A stretch of DNA of 59,475 nt, taken from assembly GCA_934408725.1 (NCBI GenBank), contig CAKRVB010000016.1, forward strand, positions 1 to 59,475, in the 5' to 3' direction. The position numbers and the translations under genes were made by a program. Under the pieces are notes generated by a model. The model ran no database searches, was not told where the DNA came from, and was given only the letters and a program-made list of their open reading frames with translations. Below, one piece after another: positions 51,123 through 59,475 of this stretch. Each line of letters starts with the position of its first letter. The stretch's first letter is position 1. The stretch comes from an uncultured Marvinbryantia sp. Lineage in GTDB: Bacteria; Bacillota; Clostridia; Lachnospirales; Lachnospiraceae.

Positions 51123-53540
51123 CTACTGTCTCAGTACAATACCCATAGATTCCAGACCATTTAAGATTTTCTTCATAGCAGATGCAATATCACTCTCTTC
51201 CAGTGTCTTATCTTTTGCACGGAAGGTAATAGAATAAGCCATGGACTTATATCCCTTTTCAATCTGCGCACCTTCGTACAGGTCAAACAGATGATAGCTT
51301 TCCAGATGCTTTCCACCACGCTGTGCGATCATTTCTTCAATCTGTCCTGCAAGGATCTGCTTCGGCACTACCATACTCAGGTCACGGGTAACAGCCGGGA
51401 ATCTTGCGATTCCTTCAAACTTACGGTCATAGGTAGCAAAGGAAACTATATTCTTCATATCCAGTACAGCCACATAAGTTCTTTCCCCAATACCATAGTT
51501 ATCTGCTACTGCAGGATGTACCTCTCCGATATAGCCTACTACGGTTCCTTCGTAAATAATGTTGGCCTGACGTCCAGGATGCAGATATGGTTTTCCTGCA
51601 TTCGGATCATATTTGGCAGGTTTGCGAAGTCCGACTTTTTCGAAGAACTCTTCTACCACACCCTTCATAGTGAAGAAATCGCCGTCTCCGTACATACCTA
51701 ATGTAAACTGCATTCTTTCATCCGGAAGTTCTGTCAGAGGCAGTGCCTTTGGCAGATATACATTTCCCAATTCATAGAGTTTTACATTTTTATTTCTGTG
51801 GTTATAGTTAAATGCCAGAGAGTTCAGCATACCATTCAGGGAAATTGTTCGCATAATACTGAAATCTTCTCCCAGAGGATTGGAAATGCTGATTGCCTGA
51901 CGAAGCTGATCATCCTGCGGAATCAGCAGCTTGTCAAATACCTTCGGACTTTCAAAAGAGTAGGAATATCCCTGTGAAAATCCGCAGAACTCTGCGATAT
52001 CTCTTGCCGTTTCTTCCACTCTCAAATAGAACGGCAGCTTACCGGTCGTTGCTTCTCCCTTTGGCAGAGTGGTTGGAATATTATCATATCCGTAGAATCT
52101 GGCCACTTCTTCTGCCAGATCCGCAGTACGGAAAATATCATGACGGAAAGTCGGTGCCACGATCTCATTTGTTGCTTCGTCATAGGCCAGTTCAATCTTA
52201 TCGAAGTATTTCAGCATCTCTTCTCTGGAAATATCAGTTCCCAGAAGTGCATTGATCTTTTCCGGTTCAAATACCACACGGACAGGTTCTTTTTTCTTAC
52301 TGTATACATCTACCATACCGCCTACCACTTCGCCTGCGCCGAACTCTTCGATCAGCTGGCAGGCACGGTCAATCGCTGCCTGTGCATTGTTTGGATCCAG
52401 TCCTTTTTCAAACTTACCAGATGCATCGGTACGAAGTCCCACTCTCTTAGAAGAAAGACGGATATTGGTTCCATCGAAGCAGGCTGCTTCAAACATCATC
52501 GTCTTTACATCATCTGTGATCATGGAGTTCTCTCCACCCATGATACCTGCAATACCAATCGCTTTTTCACCATCACAGATCATCAGGACATTCTCATCCA
52601 TGGTACGTTCCTGACCATCCAGTGTGACAAATTTTTCATCTTTTCCGGCTCTTCTTACTACGATCTCATGACCTGCGATCGTATCATAGTCATAAGCATG
52701 CATCGGCTGGCCATATTCTTCCATGACATAATTGGTAATATCTACGATATTATTAATCGGACGGATACCACAGGATGCCAGTCTTCTCTGCAGCCATACC
52801 GGTGAAGGAGCAATCTTAATATTCTTTACCACTCTTGCAGTGTAACGAGGGCAAAGTTCCGGATCCTGTACGGTAACCTTTACATAATCATGTACATCTT
52901 CGTTATTTCCTGTTGCAGTTACCACTGGTGGGCAGAATGGCTTACGGAAGGTAGCTGCTGCTTCTCTTGCAATACCAACGACACTGTAGCAGTCTACACG
53001 GTTGGATGTGATCTCATATTCAAATACCACATCGTCCAGTCCCAGTGCTTTTACTGCACTTTCGCCAACAACAGCATCTTCTGGAAAGATGTAGATACCA
53101 TATTCCGGTGCTTCCGGATACATATCACGGGAGGATCCCAGTTCTTCGATGGAGCACATCATTCCATTGGATTCGATTCCGCGAAGTTTTCCTTTTTTTA
53201 TCTTGATGCCGTCTTCTGCCATCTTTCCATCATGGCCTCCGGCTACGCTTCCTCCATCCAGAACAACCGGAACCTTGTCTCCTTCTTTTACATTTGGAGC
53301 ACCGGTTACGATCTGAATGGTCTCTGTTCCGATATTTACCTGGCAGATAATCAGTTTATCTGCATCCGGGTGTTTCTCAATCTTCTCGATCTGGCCAATC
53401 ACAATCTTGTCCAGATTCTTATCCAGTCTTTCAAATCCTTCTACTTTTGTACCTGTTAATGTCATGGCATCGGTATATTCCTGGGCTGTACAATCCAGAT
53501 CCGGAACATACGCTTTGATCCAAGATAATGAAGTATTCAT
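51123..53540 (-). CDS. pheT: Phenylalanine-tRNA ligase beta subunit
   Basis: 805-aa subunit of the heterotetrameric synthetase charging tRNA-Phe. Domains in order: N-terminal ISWIKAYVPDLD-like segment, tRNA-binding OB domain (about 40-150, KIEKHPDADKLIICQVNIGT and VTGAPNVKEGDKVPVVLDGG), and the B3/B4 editing domain (IVDITNYVMEEYGQPMHAYD, MGGENSMITD). The B5 domain follows, then a catalytic-like core, and the C-terminal anticodon-binding FDX-ACB domain (RFPAVTRDLSMVVPK, to the end). It follows pheS by 30 bp and is controlled by the Phe T-box. Confidence 0.96.
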   Translation of the reverse strand: MNTSLSWIKAYVPDLDCTAQEYTDAMTLTGTKVEGFERLDKNLDKIVIGQIEKIEKHPDADKLIICQVNIGTETIQIVTGAPNVKEGDKVPVVLDGGSVAGGHDGKMAEDGIKIKKGKLRGIESNGMMCSIEELGSSRDMYPEAPEYGIYIFPEDAVVGESAVKALGLDDVVFEYEITSNRVDCYSVVGIAREAAATFRKPFCPPVVTATGNNEDVHDYVKVTVQDPELCPRYTARVVKNIKIAPSPVWLQRRLASCGIRPINNIVDITNYVMEEYGQPMHAYDYDTIAGHEIVVRRAGKDEKFVTLDGQERTMDENVLMICDGEKAIGIAGIMGGENSMITDDVKTMMFEAACFDGTNIRLSSKRVGLRTDASGKFEKGLDPNNAQAAIDRACQLIEEFGAGEVVGGMVDVYSKKKEPVRVVFEPEKINALLGTDISREEMLKYFDKIELAYDEATNEIVAPTFRHDIFRTADLAEEVARFYGYDNIPTTLPKGEATTGKLPFYLRVEETARDIAEFCGFSQGYSYSFESPKVFDKLLIPQDDQLRQAISISNPLGEDFSIMRTISLNGMLNSLAFNYNHRNKNVKLYELGNVYLPKALPLTELPDERMQFTLGMYGDGDFFTMKGVVEEFFEKVGLRKPAKYDPNAGKPYLHPGRQANIIYEGTVVGYIGEVHPAVADNYGIGERTYVAVLDMKNIVSFATYDRKFEGIARFPAVTRDLSMVVPKQILAGQIEEMIAQRGGKHLESYHLFDLYEGAQIEKGYKSMAYSITFRAKDKTLEESDIASAMKKILNGLESMGIVLRQ

Positions 53541-53570
53541 AATAATCCCCTTTCGATCTCTTATCTTTCT

Positions 53571-54590
53571 CTAGAACTGTTTCAGGAAACGGATATCGTT
53601 TTCATACAGCAGTCTCATGTCGTCAATCTCATATTTCAGAAGTGCAATACGTTCCAGGCCTACACCAAATGCAAATCCGGTGTATTCGTTCGGATCAATA
53701 CCACACATCTCCAGTACATGAGGATGAACCATACCACATCCCAGGATCTCAATCCATCCGGAACCTTTACAGAAACGGCAGCCTTTTCCGCCGCACTTAA
53801 AGCAGCTTACATCTACTTCCGCACTTGGCTCTGTAAATGGGAAATGATGTGGACGGAACTTGGTCTTTGTCTCTGGTCCGAAAAGTTCTTTTGCAAATTC
53901 TTCCAGTGTTCCCTTCAGGTCAGCAAAGGTAATATTTTTATCTACTACCAGACCTTCGATCTGATGGAAAGATGGTGAATGAGTTGCATCTACTTCATCA
54001 GAACGGAATACACGTCCAGGGGAAATCATACGGATCGGCAGCCCGCCTTTTTCCATGGTACGTGCCTGTACCGGAGAAGTCTGGGTTCTCAGCACGATAT
54101 CTTTATTGATATAGAAAGTATCCTGTTCGTCCTTGGCCGGATGATTCGCAGGGATGTTTAATTTTTCAAAGTTGTATTCATCATACTCTACTTCCGGGCC
54201 TTCAATGACTTCATATCCCATACCGATAAAAATACGCTCTACTTCTTCCAGTGCAATGGTATTCGGATGTCTGTGTCCTACATTATTTTTCTTTGCAGGA
54301 AGTGTAACGTCAATCACTTCTGCCTTTAACTGTGCTTCTCTTGCTTTTGCTTCCAGCTTCTTCTTGGTCTCATCCAGGACTTCCTCAATGGCTGCTCTGG
54401 TTTCATTGACCATCTGTCCAACCTTCGGACGATCTTCCGGAGCAACGTCCTTCATACTTTTTAATACAGCAGTCAATTCTCCTTTTTTACCGAGAAATGC
54501 TACTCTTACATCATTTAATTTTTCCAGTGCATCAGACTGTTCAATCTGTCTCATGGCTTCTTCTCTGATCGCCTGCAGTTTATCTTTCAT
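53571..54590 (-). CDS. pheS: Phenylalanine-tRNA ligase alpha subunit
   Basis: Catalytic class II synthetase subunit, 339 aa. The N-terminal coiled coil (about 1-85) contains [20 protein letters not shown]. Motif 1 is in [20 protein letters not shown], motif 2 in [20 protein letters not shown], and motif 3 in [20 protein letters not shown]. Between motifs 2 and 3 there is a Cys cluster ([18 protein letters not shown]) resembling a zinc ribbon, absent from the Escherichia coli enzyme but known in some clostridial sequences. The start at 54590 has GAAGGAG upstream; the longer frame lies in the T-box leader. It is the first gene of pheST. Confidence 0.96.
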   Translation of the reverse strand: MKDKLQAIREEAMRQIEQSDALEKLNDVRVAFLGKKGELTAVLKSMKDVAPEDRPKVGQMVNETRAAIEEVLDETKKKLEAKAREAQLKAEVIDVTLPAKKNNVGHRHPNTIALEEVERIFIGMGYEVIEGPEVEYDEYNFEKLNIPANHPAKDEQDTFYINKDIVLRTQTSPVQARTMEKGGLPIRMISPGRVFRSDEVDATHSPSFHQIEGLVVDKNITFADLKGTLEEFAKELFGPETKTKFRPHHFPFTEPSAEVDVSCFKCGGKGCRFCKGSGWIEILGCGMVHPHVLEMCGIDPNEYTGFAFGVGLERIALLKYEIDDMRLLYENDIRFLKQF

Positions 54591-54707
54591 TTTTCTTCTC
54601 CTTCTTTTTGAAATTCCTGCGGGAAACACACTTTATGTGTTTCTCATAGATGTCGCGGCAGTTGCTAAGATCTTGTACAAGCACAGGCTTTGGTTCGCTT
54701 CCTGCAC

Positions 54708-54740
54708 AAAAAAAGCTCCATCCCAAATAGGGACGAAGCT
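54708..54740 (-). terminator. T-box terminator upstream of pheST
   Basis: Minus strand stem AGCTTCGTCCC/GGGATGGAGCT (with mismatches), loop TATTT, followed by T7. It is located between the T-box motif and pheS. Confidence 0.88.
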
Positions 54741-54960
54741 ATATGATCCGTGGTACCACCCTGATTCCTGTCATCTGACAGGCACTCGGTATGCGTAACG
54801 TGCACAAACGTCATCCCTTACTGTATCACTTCAGGGATGCAGCTCCAGTGTGAAATTCGAATCTTGATCTGAACCTGAGCCAGCTTCCAGCCGATGACTG
54901 TCTCTCTCTGTTGGAAAATAAAGTTCTACTGAACACTTTCTTTGCCTTTTCATTTTTACC
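54741..54960 (-). promoter_or_regulatory. T-box riboswitch, Phe specifier (TTC)
   Basis: The pheS leader has the T-box motif GGTGGTACCACGG (complement of 54748-54760), an AGAGAGAGACAG element at the stem I base, and a specifier loop GAATTTCACAC. By the GAA-N-codon-A layout, this gives TTC (complement of 54852-54854), a Phe codon. Uncharged tRNA-Phe should stabilise the antiterminator and turn pheST on. Confidence 0.92.
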
Positions 54961-54973
54961 AATATCTTTTGCT

Positions 54974-55003
54974 ATTGTATACCCGGCTTTTCTTTTTTGT
55001 CAA
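54974..55003 (-). promoter_or_regulatory. sigmaA promoter of pheST
   Basis: Minus strand TTGACA (complement of 54998-55003), 18-bp spacer, TACAAT (complement of 54974-54979), 13 bp beyond the yihY stop codon. Confidence 0.85.
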
Positions 55004-55015
55004 GTATATTTTATA

Positions 55016-55861
55016 CTATTCCAACTGATCAATAAAGGAATCCGGATATTCCAGATAACAGTTCACTTCCGCTCCCAGAAACAGCAGCCACATGCAGAAA
55101 TACAGCCACAGCATCAGCATCGCCACCGTAGTCAGACTGCCATAGACACTAACCCGGTTCCCCTGTGCAAAATAACTGAAATAAATGGAGAATCCATAGG
55201 ATAAAATGGACCATGCCGCTGCTGTGAAAACAGCTCCTGGTATCTGTCGGATCGGAGACATCTTGCAGTTGGGCAGTGCTGTATATAATGACAGGAATAT
55301 CAGTGATAAAATTCCAAGAGAGGCCACGGCACGGAAGCTGATAATCAGTCCTGTCAGCTCTCCCAGCACCGGAATATACTGAAGCAGACGATCCTGAATC
55401 CAATTACCAAACAGCAGCATAACGATAGACATAAAGATGGCAATGACCAGAAATACAATATAGATACCAGATCGCATTCTCATATAGAAGTAATTCCGAT
55501 TCTCTCCCACGCTTCTCACAGAATTTAATCCATTGGTAATAGCCAGCACACTGCGGCTAGTGGCCCAGACTGCCGCAATCACAGTTCCGGACATCAATGC
55601 TGTGGACTGGGTAAACAGATCTTTTACAATATCCGCGATCAGGTCATAAAAACTGGCTGGCAGCATCTCCATCAGGATAGACATCACCATCTCCGGTGAA
55701 AGTTCCGTATACTGAACCAACGTCAGCAATAGCATGAAAAAGGGCACGAATCCCATGATCACAAAAAAGGCAGATTCTGCTGCTGCTGCACTGACCCGGT
55801 CTTTTTTCATTTTTTTCATAAATCGCAGCACGATTTCCTTGATCTTTGCGATTGTCGTCAT
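55016..55861 (-). CDS. YihY/virulence factor BrkB family membrane protein
   Basis: 281-aa inner-membrane protein with about six hydrophobic segments, including SAFFVIMGFVPFFMLLLTLV, SGTVIAAVWATSRSVLAITN, IYIVFLVIAIFMSIVMLLFG, LGILSLIFLSLYTALPN and LTTVAMLMLWLYFCMWLLFL. Family hallmarks are the SAAAAESAFFVIMGFVPF region, the ITNGLNSVRSVGENRNYF segment and the RQIPGAVFTAAAWSILSYGF motif. The old RNase BN name for this family is incorrect; its function is unresolved. It has its own promoter and precedes pheST, from which a separate promoter starts just after its stop. Confidence 0.9.
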   Translation of the reverse strand: MTTIAKIKEIVLRFMKKMKKDRVSAAAAESAFFVIMGFVPFFMLLLTLVQYTELSPEMVMSILMEMLPASFYDLIADIVKDLFTQSTALMSGTVIAAVWATSRSVLAITNGLNSVRSVGENRNYFYMRMRSGIYIVFLVIAIFMSIVMLLFGNWIQDRLLQYIPVLGELTGLIISFRAVASLGILSLIFLSLYTALPNCKMSPIRQIPGAVFTAAAWSILSYGFSIYFSYFAQGNRVSVYGSLTTVAMLMLWLYFCMWLLFLGAEVNCYLEYPDSFIDQLE

Positions 55862-55899
55862 AATGTCCTCTTTCAGATCGGTAATTTATGGATCTCTTT

Positions 55900-55928
55900 A
55901 TCTTATCATGTTTTTCCCTGTTTCGCAA
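55900..55928 (-). promoter_or_regulatory. Probable sigmaA promoter of yihY-like gene
   Basis: Minus strand TTGCGA (complement of 55923-55928), 17-bp spacer, TAAGAT (complement of 55900-55905), about 40 bp before the start codon. Confidence 0.6.
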
Positions 55929-56043
55929 TGGTGCATACATTTTAGCTTTTTCTCCATTGCCAATACATATATATCTATTATATACTATTATATACTATCT
56001 TATATTTCTTAAAAAGATTGTCATTGTATAAAGGAGTATGTAC

Positions 56044-56919
56044 ATGAATACCAAAGATCAGGCAGCTTTACCTGCCTCACAGATTTTAAAAGAATATGCT
56101 ATCATCACTGCGGCCGTTCTCATTATGGACATCGGGATCTATGTATTCAAATTTCCCAATAATTTTTCCTTTGGCGGTGTATCTGGTATGGCTGTTGTCA
56201 TCTGCCGTTTCCTTCCATTTACTGCAGCGCAGATTAACCTGTTTATCAATCTGCTTCTGCTGCTGATTGGATTCGCTGTGCTTGGCCGCAATTTTGGCAT
56301 CAAAACGGCCTATGTAACCGTGCTTTCTTCTATCTTGTTAAACATATTTGAAAAGACATTTCCGATGTCTCATCCTCTCACCGATGAGATTATGCTGGAG
56401 CTGTGCTTTGCCATTATTCTCCCGGCTATCGCAGCTGCTCTGCTGTTTTTTGAAAATGCTTCCGGCGGAGGCACCGACATCATTGCCATGATCATCAAAA
56501 AATATTCTACCATGAATATTTCCACCGCTTTGTTGTTCACAGACCTGATTGTTGTCATTATTTCTTTTCTGATTTTTGATACTATCACCGGTCTGTGCTC
56601 TATTCTGGGATTGATGGCCAAAACATTACTGATTGACAAGGCGATTGAGCGAATGAAGCTGAATAAGTTTTTCACTATTGTATCCAACAATCCGCAGCCA
56701 ATCTGTGATTTTATCACGCAGGATCTGAATCACAGTGCCACCATTTATCAGGCTGTGGGAGCTTACTCTCATCAGAATCGTACAGTAATTCTTGCTGTAG
56801 TAGATGTAAGGCAGGCCATTCTTCTCCAGCGTTTTATTCATCGCACGGAACCGACTGCTTTTACGGCTATTACAAAGAGCAGCGAAATCGTAGGGAAAGG
56901 ATTCATGAGCTATATTTGA
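56044..56919 (+). CDS. YitT family membrane protein (DUF161/DUF2179)
   Basis: 291-aa protein with five to six membrane segments in the first 200 residues (YAIITAAVLIMDIGIYVF, INLFINLLLLLIGFAVLG, LCFAIILPAIAAALLFFENA, ALLFTDLIVVIISFLIFDT). Family motifs are FGGVSGMAVVICRFLPF and ENASGGGTDIIAMIIKKY. A cytosolic C-terminal DUF2179 domain follows (FFTIVSNNPQPICDFITQDL, TVILAVVDVRQAILL, AFTAITKSSEIVGKGF). The function of this widespread Firmicutes family is unknown; transport or signalling has been suggested. The start at 56044 has AAGGAG 7 nt upstream; the ATG at 56038 touches the Shine-Dalgarno. Its last 17 bp overlap spoIID on the other strand. Confidence 0.9.
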   Translation: MNTKDQAALPASQILKEYAIITAAVLIMDIGIYVFKFPNNFSFGGVSGMAVVICRFLPFTAAQINLFINLLLLLIGFAVLGRNFGIKTAYVTVLSSILLNIFEKTFPMSHPLTDEIMLELCFAIILPAIAAALLFFENASGGGTDIIAMIIKKYSTMNISTALLFTDLIVVIISFLIFDTITGLCSILGLMAKTLLIDKAIERMKLNKFFTIVSNNPQPICDFITQDLNHSATIYQAVGAYSHQNRTVILAVVDVRQAILLQRFIHRTEPTAFTAITKSSEIVGKGFMSYI

Positions 56920-58186
56920 CGAGCTCTATATCACCATAATAGTTCCTCAGAATTTCCACGCAGTTTTCTCCCTGCTCAGCCATGTGCCGGGCTCCGTTCT
57001 GGCTCATGCCTTCTCCATGGCCATAGCCGCCTCCATAAATCTCATATCCAGTCAGGATGCCTCCTTCTGTCACAGGCTGCAGATAGAAAAAAGCACTTGG
57101 CAGCAGCTGCCATCCTTCCCGGGTACTTCCATCCTGCAGGGTGATCACTGGATCCGCCAGAGCCAGAAACTGGCGGATCTGGTATTCTCCGTCTATTCTC
57201 TCGTTTGCCTGTTCTGTATCCTTTTTTTGTCCCGTTATCTCCAGTGTGGTTACTGCGCCTTTCTCATTTCTTTCTGTCACCTGCAGATTCTCTATCGTTT
57301 CCCATTCCGTTTTTACCTGCAAATTTGCCAGCTGGATACTGGTTTTCCAACGATAGAATGGTTCCTCTGCCTCTACAGAGCGAACCTGATCTTCCTGCAA
57401 AAATGCTGCAAATACACTTTCTTCTGACAGATCCTTATGTAGATCCAGTCCACAGGATGTGGAATAATAACGGGCATCTGCCAGTGCTCCATCCTGCATC
57501 ATTACCAGTCCTGCTGTTTCTTTCACTGCCTGATCTGTCTTTGTCCCATGCTGCCTGTTATTGTAGACCTGATACGAAGTACTGTCATCCAGATCTGCCC
57601 CCAATTCTTTTGCCCGTTGATTCTCCTGCTGCTGCAATGCATAAGTTCTTGCACAAATGGCCTGTGCTTTTAAAGCTTCCATGGGAAAAGAATCTGACAT
57701 TTCACTTGGCAGTACCCCGCAAAGATAATTTTCCAACGATAATACATTCACCAGGAGCAGCCCCTGATCATTCTTTCGAATCTCCAGACTTCCTTTATAT
57801 CCAATATTTTCTTCTGCACGCTCCAGCTCTGGGAAATAGAACATGCCACCATCAGAGGAAACCTGAAGTACCTCTCCTTTTGCAAACCAATCACTCTGAG
57901 GTGTAATCTGTATTTTCTCTCCGGCCTTATATCGAATCTGGCTGTCTTTCCCCTGGATCCTATACTCCTTATCACAGGTAAGGCAGATATCCTCATGATA
58001 TTCCGATGCATATCCGTCATTTTTCAGCAAAACACGAATCTCACTGTCCGTTTTAGAAGCCGCCTGCGAATCTCTCTGCAGCGCTGTAGCTTTTTCGTGG
58101 TCCCCATATTTCAAATCCAGCATCCCCCATAAAAAAGTCAGCAGCAGCAAGCCACACAACACCATTATTTTTTTCATATTCCCCAT
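56903..58186 (-). CDS. spoIID: Stage II sporulation protein D (SpoIID/LytB), lytic transglycosylase
   Basis: SpoIID cleaves glycan strands after SpoIIP removes stem peptides during engulfment. The 427-aa protein has an N-terminal membrane anchor (KKIMVLCGLLLLTFLWGMLD) and a SpoIID domain with LENYLCGVLPSEMSDSFPME and ALKAQAICARTYALQQQE (the Glu in the PSEM motif is catalytic in the family). It also has YYSTSCGLDLHKDLSEE and the conserved C-terminus YGGGYGHGEGMSQNGARHMA. GGGAG precedes the ATG at 58186; a second ATG at 58177 is also possible. A sigmaE-like promoter at 58235-58262 supports a mother-cell role, although SpoIID-domain proteins can also be sporulation-independent wall enzymes. It overlaps yitT convergently. 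Confidence 0.85.
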   Translation of the reverse strand: MGNMKKIMVLCGLLLLTFLWGMLDLKYGDHEKATALQRDSQAASKTDSEIRVLLKNDGYASEYHEDICLTCDKEYRIQGKDSQIRYKAGEKIQITPQSDWFAKGEVLQVSSDGGMFYFPELERAEENIGYKGSLEIRKNDQGLLLVNVLSLENYLCGVLPSEMSDSFPMEALKAQAICARTYALQQQENQRAKELGADLDDSTSYQVYNNRQHGTKTDQAVKETAGLVMMQDGALADARYYSTSCGLDLHKDLSEESVFAAFLQEDQVRSVEAEEPFYRWKTSIQLANLQVKTEWETIENLQVTERNEKGAVTTLEITGQKKDTEQANERIDGEYQIRQFLALADPVITLQDGSTREGWQLLPSAFFYLQPVTEGGILTGYEIYGGGYGHGEGMSQNGARHMAEQGENCVEILRNYYGDIELVKYSS

Positions 58187-58195
58187 TTTCTCCCT

Positions 58196-58234
58196 AAAAA
58201 AAGAAACGGTATACCAGTTGTACCCGTTTCTTTT
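58196..58234 (-). terminator. rho-independent terminator of galM
   Basis: Minus strand stem built from AAAGAAACGGGT and ACCGTTTCTTT (58222-58234 with 58200-58210) followed by T7, 60 bp after the galM stop. The spoIID sigmaE-like promoter lies at its upstream edge. Confidence 0.8.
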
Positions 58235-58262
58235 ATCTTATGTCCTGTTTTCTTCTTTATGA
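58235..58262 (-). promoter_or_regulatory. sigmaE-like promoter of spoIID
   Basis: Minus strand TCATAAA (complement of 58256-58262), 13-bp spacer, CATAAGAT (complement of 58235-58242). It is nearly identical in boxes and spacing to the spoIIP promoter. The predicted start lies in the 5' arm of the galM terminator. Confidence 0.58.
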
Positions 58263-58294
58263 TTGTAATATCGCAACGATTCAGTCAGCCTCTC

Positions 58295-59344
58295 TTACTC
58301 TGCACTGAACTTGTAGATAGTTGTGGTAGAATAAGTATCTCCTGCTTTCAGAATCGGAGATGCAAAATTCTCATGATGGATAGCATCTGGGAAGAACTGA
58401 GTTTCCAGGCAAAGTCCGCCTCTCTTCTGATAAGCCTTTCCATCTTTACCAATCCAGGTGTTCTCAATAAAGTTACCGGAATAGAACTGTACGCCTACAC
58501 AGTCCGTAAAGACTTCCATCTTTCTTCCGCTGACCGGAGCTTTCACTTCTGCAACCTTCTTTACCGTTCCATCCGGCTTCAATGCGTAGTTATGGTCATA
58601 TCCGCCACCCATTTTCAGCTGTTCGTTCTCTTTTTCAATATCCTGTCCCACCGGTTTTGCCACACGGAAATCAAATGGCGTACCCTCCACTGATCCGATC
58701 ACACCAGTCGGGATAGATTCTGCATCGATCTCTGTATAACCATCTGCATCAATCCACAGAATATGATCCAGAATACTTCCATGATCATGGCCTTCCAGGT
58801 TAAAATAGGAATGATTGGTCATATTGGCAATGGTATCTTTATCTGACTTGCCTTCATAGTGAATCTTGATCTCATTGTCGTCCGTCAGTGTATAGGTCAC
58901 AGATACAGTAAATGTTCCAGGATATCCCTGTTCCAGATCCGGGCTGACTCTGGAAAATGTCACAGAAGATGCCGCTTCGTCTGTCTTCATATCCCAGATC
59001 ACCGAATCATATCCATGATTGCCGCTATGAAGATTATTTTTGTTCTCATTCTGATCCAGATGATATGTCACACCATTGATCTCAAACGCTGCTCCACCGA
59101 TACGGTTGCCGCTTCTTCCAATGCAGGCGCCCAAAAAACCGCCATTCTTCGCATAATCTGTCACATCCGCATAACCAAGGATCACATCGTCATGTCTGCC
59201 ATTCTTATCTGGCACTACTGCACCAACCAGTGTGGCACCATAGTTTGTCACCTCAATGGACATTCCATTCTTATTGGCAATCGTCACCAGCTTAGCTTCT
59301 CTTCCATCCGCCAGTCTGCCAAAATCACTTACTTTCATTCCCAT
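58295..59344 (-). CDS. galM: Aldose 1-epimerase (galactose mutarotase)
   Basis: Interconverts alpha and beta anomers of hexoses such as galactose and glucose. The 349-aa protein begins MGMKVSDFGRLADGREAKLV and has NYGATLVGAVVPDKNGRHDD, ILGYADVTDYAKNGGFLGAC and IGRSGNRIGGA. The catalytic His is in NMTNHSYFNLEGHDHGSILD, GGYDHNYAL follows, and the catalytic Glu is in GGLCLETQFFPDAIHHENFA. No signal peptide is seen, so it is cytosolic. The ATG at 59344 has AAAGGAG 10 nt upstream; the ATG at 59338 and a TTG at 59353 are alternatives. No gal genes adjoin it in this window. Confidence 0.93.
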   Translation of the reverse strand: MGMKVSDFGRLADGREAKLVTIANKNGMSIEVTNYGATLVGAVVPDKNGRHDDVILGYADVTDYAKNGGFLGACIGRSGNRIGGAAFEINGVTYHLDQNENKNNLHSGNHGYDSVIWDMKTDEAASSVTFSRVSPDLEQGYPGTFTVSVTYTLTDDNEIKIHYEGKSDKDTIANMTNHSYFNLEGHDHGSILDHILWIDADGYTEIDAESIPTGVIGSVEGTPFDFRVAKPVGQDIEKENEQLKMGGGYDHNYALKPDGTVKKVAEVKAPVSGRKMEVFTDCVGVQFYSGNFIENTWIGKDGKAYQKRGGLCLETQFFPDAIHHENFASPILKAGDTYSTTTIYKFSAE

Positions 59345-59397
59345 CTTCCCCAATCTCCTTTTGCTAATTTAATAACATCTCACTTGCGAGACGATAT

Positions 59398-59424
59398 AAA
59401 AAAAGGACCCTGAGGTCCTTTTTT
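59398..59424. terminator. Bidirectional terminator upstream of galM
   Basis: Stem AAAAAAAGGACC/GGTCCTTTTTT around a CTGA loop. On the minus strand it would end whatever gene lies beyond the window edge and insulate galM. Confidence 0.85.
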
Positions 59425-59439
59425 AATACCCAAAATGCC

Positions 59440-59475
59440 GGTTCCTACCTTTTGACTCCTAGCGAAGCTAGGTGG
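59440..59475. other. Small hairpin at the window end, identity unresolved
   Basis: A CCTAGC-GAA-GCTAGG hairpin (around 59456-59471) within the last bases. It could be the edge of an RNA gene, a leader or an intergenic repeat; too little sequence is available to decide. Confidence 0.3.

Overview
The window looks like a chromosomal segment of a spore-forming anaerobic Clostridia, most likely Lachnospiraceae (Blautia/Ruminococcus-like). The basis is moderate GC, strong Shine-Dalgarno and sigmaA signals, spore genes (gpr, spoIIP, spoIID, an alpha/beta-type SASP), the anaerobic (cbi-type) cobalamin route, T-box and B12 riboswitch control, and the rpsT/gpr/spoIIP/lepA/hemW/hrcA/grpE/dnaK gene order. 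No rRNA, tRNA, IS element, phage gene or CRISPR array was seen; the species itself cannot be read from the sequence.

Layout. 1-2.0 kb: start of dnaK, then grpE and hrcA behind a CIRCE operator (all minus strand). 2.1-4.4 kb: a plus-strand SGNH-hydrolase-like exported protein and a minus-strand secreted CHAP protein sharing one bidirectional terminator. 4.4-11.4 kb: hemW, lepA, spoIIP, gpr, divergent rpsT, a highly structured intergenic element, holA and a SASP gene. 11.4-32.4 kb: one long minus-strand run starting at a sigmaA promoter plus cobalamin riboswitch. It holds cbiD-L-F-G-H-(JET)-A-B-cobD-cbiP-C, a secreted YARHG protein, cbiK, hemA, hemC, cobA-hemD, hemB, hemL and a DUF1461 membrane protein. 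Together these supply nearly everything from glutamyl-tRNA to adenosylcobinamide(-phosphate); only a precorrin-2 dehydrogenase is not visible. 32.5-36.7 kb: dut and nrdG, then a trpXYZ-type tryptophan ABC transporter behind a T-box with a TGG specifier. 36.7-46.4 kb: pgi, degV, htpG (second perfect CIRCE), a DUF5721-like gene, a tRNA-dihydrouridine synthase, an L,D-transpeptidase and an EF-G paralogue with degenerate GTPase motifs. 46.7-49.1 kb: plus-strand tyrA-aroA. 49.3-54.96 kb: queA, a histidine phosphatase, and pheST behind a Phe T-box. 55.0-59.4 kb: a YihY/BrkB membrane protein, a YitT-family protein, spoIID and galM; the window ends in a small hairpin.

The most noteworthy signals are regulatory. 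(i) A sigmaG-like promoter for the SASP gene lies inside the terminator hairpin that ends the B12/haem operon, so the spore transcript should escape a hairpin that upstream read-through would form. (ii) spoIIP and spoIID carry near-identical sigmaE-like promoters although 50 kb apart; the spoIID one abuts the galM terminator. (iii) The htpG CIRCE sits between two candidate promoters. (iv) All early tetrapyrrole genes appear to sit under a B12 riboswitch. (v) A secreted YARHG protein of unknown function is embedded in the B12 operon. All calls come from reading the sequence and from family knowledge; no database search was run.
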